Shown here: piece after piece, positions 18,644 through 21,397 of the stretch | Position numbering within the stretch: the first letter of the stretch is position 1 | Layout: every line of letters starts with the position of its first letter | DNA from: Priapulus caudatus | Lineage: Eukaryota > Priapulida > Priapulimorpha > Priapulimorphida > Priapulidae | NCBI RefSeq assembly: GCF_000485595.1 | Contig: NW_014577222.1 | Span: 251,939-273,335 of the forward strand | Length of the DNA stretch: 21,397 nt | Direction of reading: 5' to 3' | The notes under the pieces: model-generated | What the model was told of the DNA's origin: nothing | Database searches by the model: none | What the model saw: only the letters and a program-made list of their open reading frames with translations | Made by a program: the position numbers and the translations under genes

Positions 18644-18733
18644 TCACTGACGTCACGCACGAACTCGGCTATCTCCGAAGTTGAATGCATACAGCCTGCT
18701 GATGGTGCTGGTGGTTGCGTGCTACGCCCTACT

Positions 18734-18835
18734 CCCTAACCCTAACCCTAACCCTAACCCTAACCCTAACCCTAACCCTAACCCTAACCCTAACCCTAAC
18801 CCTAACCCTAACCCTAACCCTAACCCTAACCCTAA
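18734..18835 (-). repeat. (CCCTAA)17 telomere-type array, 102 bp
   Basis: Exactly 17 perfect CCCTAA units on the plus strand, TTAGGG on the minus. It is interstitial: unique sequence lies on both sides and the whole array lies inside the TIR element. The left edge is preceded by gccctact, which could be a degenerate unit. The lack of any variant unit suggests either recent amplification or ongoing homogenisation. Confidence 0.98.
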
Positions 18836-18971
18836 TTAAATTTAATTAACACTAATAAATTGAATTGAATTTTTATAAAAATGTACTAAAAAATTGTAAA
18901 TAAATTATGTAAATATTTGCGTTAATTGGGAAAAAATAGTTAAATGGATAAAGATAGAAAAATAGAAAAAT

Positions 18972-19050
18972 AAAAAAAATAAACAGATGAGATTCGAATC
19001 AACGACCTACAAACGTAACGGCCGCCGGTGTACGAGCTCGGCTATTCAGC
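18972..19050 (-). other. tRNA-like pol III unit (A box, B box, T-run)
   Basis: On the minus strand TAGCCGAGCTCG (19033-19044) resembles the A box. TTGATTCGAATCTC (18989-19002) resembles the B box and contains the palindrome GATTCGAATC. Between them lie GCCG/CGGC and GGCC/GGTC pairs in the places of the D and anticodon stems. A run of eight T (18972-18979) follows the B box by about 10 bases and would stop RNA polymerase III. The T arm pairs poorly and acceptor pairing is not evident, so this is a tRNA relic or SINE-like promoter and not a functional tRNA gene. Confidence 0.45.
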
Positions 19051-19133
19051 GTTATTGCAATAAAATATTATGGATGTGCCATGCATACATGGATGTGCGT
19101 GCGAGATTGGTCTATGGTGGTAGATAGCCACTG

Positions 19134-19174
19134 ACGTCACGACCATACTTTGGTTCATGGAAACATATGCCCAC
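19134..19174 (-). repeat. Right terminal inverted repeat, 41 bp
   Basis: Reverse complement of the left repeat with two mismatches. Its outer end on the plus strand reads ggaaacatatgcccac and is followed directly by the TACGAGCCTG duplication. Confidence 0.9.
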
Positions 19175-19184
19175 TACGAGCCTG
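19175..19184. repeat. Right 10-bp target-site duplication
   Basis: TACGAGCCTG is identical to 18592-18601 and marks the insertion site of the TIR element. Confidence 0.8.
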
Positions 19185-19719
19185 CGGGCGCAAAGGCGGT
19201 CTGAATGTTGCCGATTCCTGTCTATCTCTCTGCATGGATCGTAAAATTTGGAAGGGGAAAACGAGGGGAAGGTAAATATGACTGGTGAAATGTGGTGGTG
19301 TTAGGGATAAGTGTTATTGAGTGTTTAAAGTAACATTGGCGTTCCTGTTTATATATATATTTATTGAGTTATATTAAGTGATTGGTAGAACAGGGGTAGA
19401 ATATGGAATTGTTCTTGATCAATTGACCTGTTAGGCCGCTTGAAGTCGACCCTAATAATAGTATTCTTTACGTCTGATTTCACTTTGAAAAACCAATTAT
19501 TATTGAGCTATTCTGGCAACAGGGAGTTTTGTTGACCACGAAAATAACTGTTGCCATTGACATCCGGTCTCGGACAGCATTGATTTTCTTTATTCACAAA
19601 TCTCCTCGCAACCAGGCAATAATTGTACAACACATAGCCGCAATAAACGCACGAACCAAACTCAATTGAAAAGCACTCCGCAGCTAATATCGCAGTATAT
19701 GTATATACCGCTGTAAGCA
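19185..19719. other. Unique DNA, nothing recognised
   Basis: No gene, RNA or repeat can be supported. A short tatatatat run lies at about 19350. Confidence 0.55.
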
Positions 19720-19800
19720 CTCACACGTACGCACGCAAGCACGCACGCACGCGCACATGCAACCACGCACGTACGCATACACGCACGCGCGCACGTAAAT
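19720..19800. repeat. Imperfect ACGC/CA tract
   Basis: Repeated acgcacgc words with substitutions, the same type as at 14641-14712. Cys/Ala/Arg/Val-rich frames on the minus strand are artefacts of it. Confidence 0.8.
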
Positions 19801-20035
19801 AACACACCTACACTCGGCCGCCCGCTGCACGCACCCAATTCCCCCCACCACCGCACGCTCGTATTTTTGCTGCAGCGTACTTTGCGGAACGTTTCGTAAG
19901 GACGTTAAAACATCGACGCACCGCCTATTTTCGTTCACAGGCCGTCTGCAATCAGCCAGCGACGGCCATGCGCGCGGGCGACCAACCTTCTTTATACGCT
20001 CTTGATATCGTTCGTCTGCGAATTCCTCCGCCCCC

Positions 20036-20376
20036 GCGCAGATGGAGAAAGAGGATGAGGAAAAGCTGGAGGGGGACGAGGAAAAAAAGAAGGCGGGGGT
20101 AAGAGGAGGTGGGAAGAAGAGGTGCAGGAGGAAGACGTGGAAGGAAAAGGTGGGAAAATGAGGAGCAGGAGGAAGACGTAGAAGGAGAAGGTAGGAGGAA
20201 AAGGTAGGCGGTAGAGAAGGAGGAGGGGGAGGAGGAGGAGGAGGAGGAGGAAGAAGGGGGAGGCGGATGAGAAAAAAGGAAAAGAAGCGGGAGAGGTAGG
20301 GGAGGAGGATATAGGAAGAGGAGGAAAGGAAGGAGAGTAGGAGGAGGAGGAGGAGAAGAAGAAGAAAATAGACGAA
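20036..20376. repeat. GGA/GAA polypurine tract, about 340 bp
   Basis: The plus strand is nearly all purine with gga and gaa triplets (for example gaggaggagg at about 20219-20250 and 20339-20364). The minus-strand frame 19952-20431 is Ser/Pro/Leu-rich repeat peptide and not a gene. It is triplex-prone in principle. Confidence 0.88.
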
Positions 20377-20519
20377 GCAGCGGCAGCGGAGGAATTTTAC
20401 GCGATTCCGGGAACAATATCCGTGACGTCATCGCCGACGGGCCGATGCGCTGACGAGCGCCTCATCGTCGGTCATCACTGCATGTCGCTCTACTAAATCA
20501 ATCCGCGGTGGAAATCATC

Positions 20520-20731
20520 TACAGAGAGTGCTGCCGGCCGCAAGTGCGCACGAATCCCGCATAAGCCGAGTGAGCTTGAGAGGGGAGCGCGGGTGCGATG
20601 GAGCCACGCCGTACACGAGGGTCATTCAGCAGACGCCGTCAGCGCGTACAACCCAGTTGAGTCTCCCAGCGGCAGGGATTCGAGCCCCGGTCATGAAAGC
20701 TAGTCGACCTCGCGTGCCCTGACAAAGCCGC
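20520..20731 (-). other. Possible tRNA-derived SINE-like sequence
   Basis: On the minus strand GGCTCGAATCC (20676-20686) matches the pol III B box GGTTCGANTCC at 10 of 11 positions. About 30-45 bases upstream, GCGGCTTTGTCAGGGC (20716-20731) sits where the A box of a tRNA head would be. A GGTC/GACC pair between them could be the anticodon stem. The body beyond the B box (toward 20520) is GC-rich and unrecognised. The end of the element, poly-A or target duplication cannot be located. Confidence 0.3.
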
Positions 20732-21039
20732 TGAAATCCGCCCACGGGACGGCGCCACGAGCGCGGGCGTTGTTGTTGTTTTTGCAGGCGAGAGCGGTAA
20801 GCGCGCAGCAGGCACGTACGGAGCAGGCGCGCAGGCGCAGGCGAGAGCGTCGCTGCGTGGCGGGAGGTCGGGTTCAAATTAGCACGTGAAAATAGCCGAC
20901 GTTTATTTGGAAAATGCTATATTCACCTACTCCTCTTTCCCTATATCTCATTTGCGCGTTCTCTCCCCTCCTTTTCTTTTTCACTTTTCCATCTCACTGT
21001 CGTTCTGCTTCTGGCTCTCTCTCCTTCTCTATCTGTCTA

Positions 21040-21138
21040 TCTATCTCCATATATATATATATATATTCAGATAAACACAGCATACAGAACAAGCTCGGTA
21101 TAACATTAGTATACCTACACTTCAATGCAATATTTCTC
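21040..21138. repeat. Direct repeat, copy 1 (99 bp)
   Basis: Runs from tctatctccatat through an AT run, then ttcagataaacacagcatac and on to tatttctc. The same sequence recurs at 21266-21364, with differences only in the AT/TC-rich start. The two copies are separated by 127 bases of unrelated sequence. Confidence 0.92.
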
Positions 21139-21265
21139 TAGATAGGATACATAAAGACAGCTAGGAACATATACTACCGTGCGATGTCGTCACCGGAAAT
21201 TTTCTCAAAGACGTTGGTGTTACATGTGATGTATTACCTGCAGCGATGCCTCGTCTGTAAGTCCC

Positions 21266-21364
21266 TCTATCTCCATATATATATATCTACCTTCAGATAA
21301 ACACAGCATACAGAACAAGCTCGGTATAACATTAGTATACCTACACTTCAATGCAATATTTCTC
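21266..21364. repeat. Direct repeat, copy 2 (99 bp)
   Basis: From ttcagataaacac (about 21292) to tatttctc it is identical to copy 1 by eye. The AT run is shorter and followed by ctacc. After copy 2 the sequence diverges (acacaagctc against tagatagga). Confidence 0.92.
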
Positions 21365-21397
21365 ACACAAGCTCTCTTTATAACTAAATATATAAAA

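Larger units (their letters stand above)
18603..19174. mobile_element. Non-autonomous TIR element (MITE-like) carrying telomeric repeats and a tRNA-like unit
   Basis: The 572-bp element is bounded by 41-bp terminal inverted repeats: 18603-18643 and 19134-19174, 39 of 41 positions complementary, with 33 perfect innermost. A 10-bp direct duplication (TACGAGCCTG) flanks it. The interior holds GC-balanced sequence, then 17 perfect CCCTAA units, AT-rich DNA, and a tRNA-like segment in minus orientation. There is no transposase frame, so it must have moved in trans. A 10-bp duplication points to the Mutator-like (MULE) superfamily, known for 8-11 bp duplications; the family assignment is inference. 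The left repeat is followed by an extra cgtgacgt/acgtcacg palindrome (18636-18657). Confidence 0.82.

Noticed and set aside
18734-18835. Chromosome end (true telomere)
   Set aside because: Unique sequence lies on both sides and the array is inside a TIR-bounded element, so it is interstitial.
18972-19050. Functional tRNA gene
   Set aside because: The B-box region is recognisable, but T-arm pairing is poor and no acceptor stem can be drawn. Called tRNA-like only.
19952-20431. 159-codon Ser/Pro/Leu-rich ORF on the minus strand
   Set aside because: It is the complement of the GGA/GAA polypurine tract and has no other support.

Overview
The window is non-coding, repeat-rich DNA from an animal, most likely an invertebrate. 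No host protein-coding gene can be supported on either strand. The evidence is a metazoan-style Ty3/gypsy LTR retrotransposon, abundant microsatellites (TC, TA, TATC, CA/CG), a vertebrate-type CCCTAA (TTAGGG) telomeric array inside a transposon-like element, and CpG that does not look depleted. A TTAGGG array fits molluscs, annelids, echinoderms, cnidarians or vertebrates better than insects or decapods (TTAGG), but an interstitial array cannot settle this.

Layout: 1-68 TC tract; 73-240 minisatellite of 40-bp units; 241-2435 unique DNA with a weak candidate core promoter and one small Cys-rich ORF; 2436-4148 a 1.7-kb degenerate TATC array, followed by CT and TA tracts; 4293-6807 mostly unique DNA with a possible TATA promoter, a hairpin, and GT-, GA- and AT-rich patches.

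6808-14360 is a complete but dead Ty3/gypsy element on the minus strand. It is flanked by the 4-bp target duplication CATA and has two LTRs (1147 and 1277 bp), a primer-binding site resembling the tRNA-His complement, and a polypurine tract. gag carries a CCHC knuckle, and pol has the order PR-RT-RNaseH-IN. gag and pol are in different frames. A canonical -1 slippery heptamer (G GGA AAC) lies directly before the gag stop, so Gag-Pol was probably made by programmed -1 frameshifting. Four in-frame stops, a YMDN reverse transcriptase box and a shortened integrase C-terminus show that this copy is inactive.

14365-18600 is flanking DNA dominated by simple sequence (CA/CG, 580 bp of GA, a TATC/TC/TA compound, a pure TA run) with two perfect NRF-1-type palindromes. 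18603-19174 is the most interesting object: a 572-bp element with 41-bp terminal inverted repeats and a 10-bp target duplication. It contains exactly 17 perfect CCCTAA units and a tRNA-like pol III unit with a T-run terminator. The rest holds a CA/CG tract, a GGA polypurine tract, a possible tRNA-derived SINE head (about 20670-20731) and a 99-bp direct duplication at the right end.
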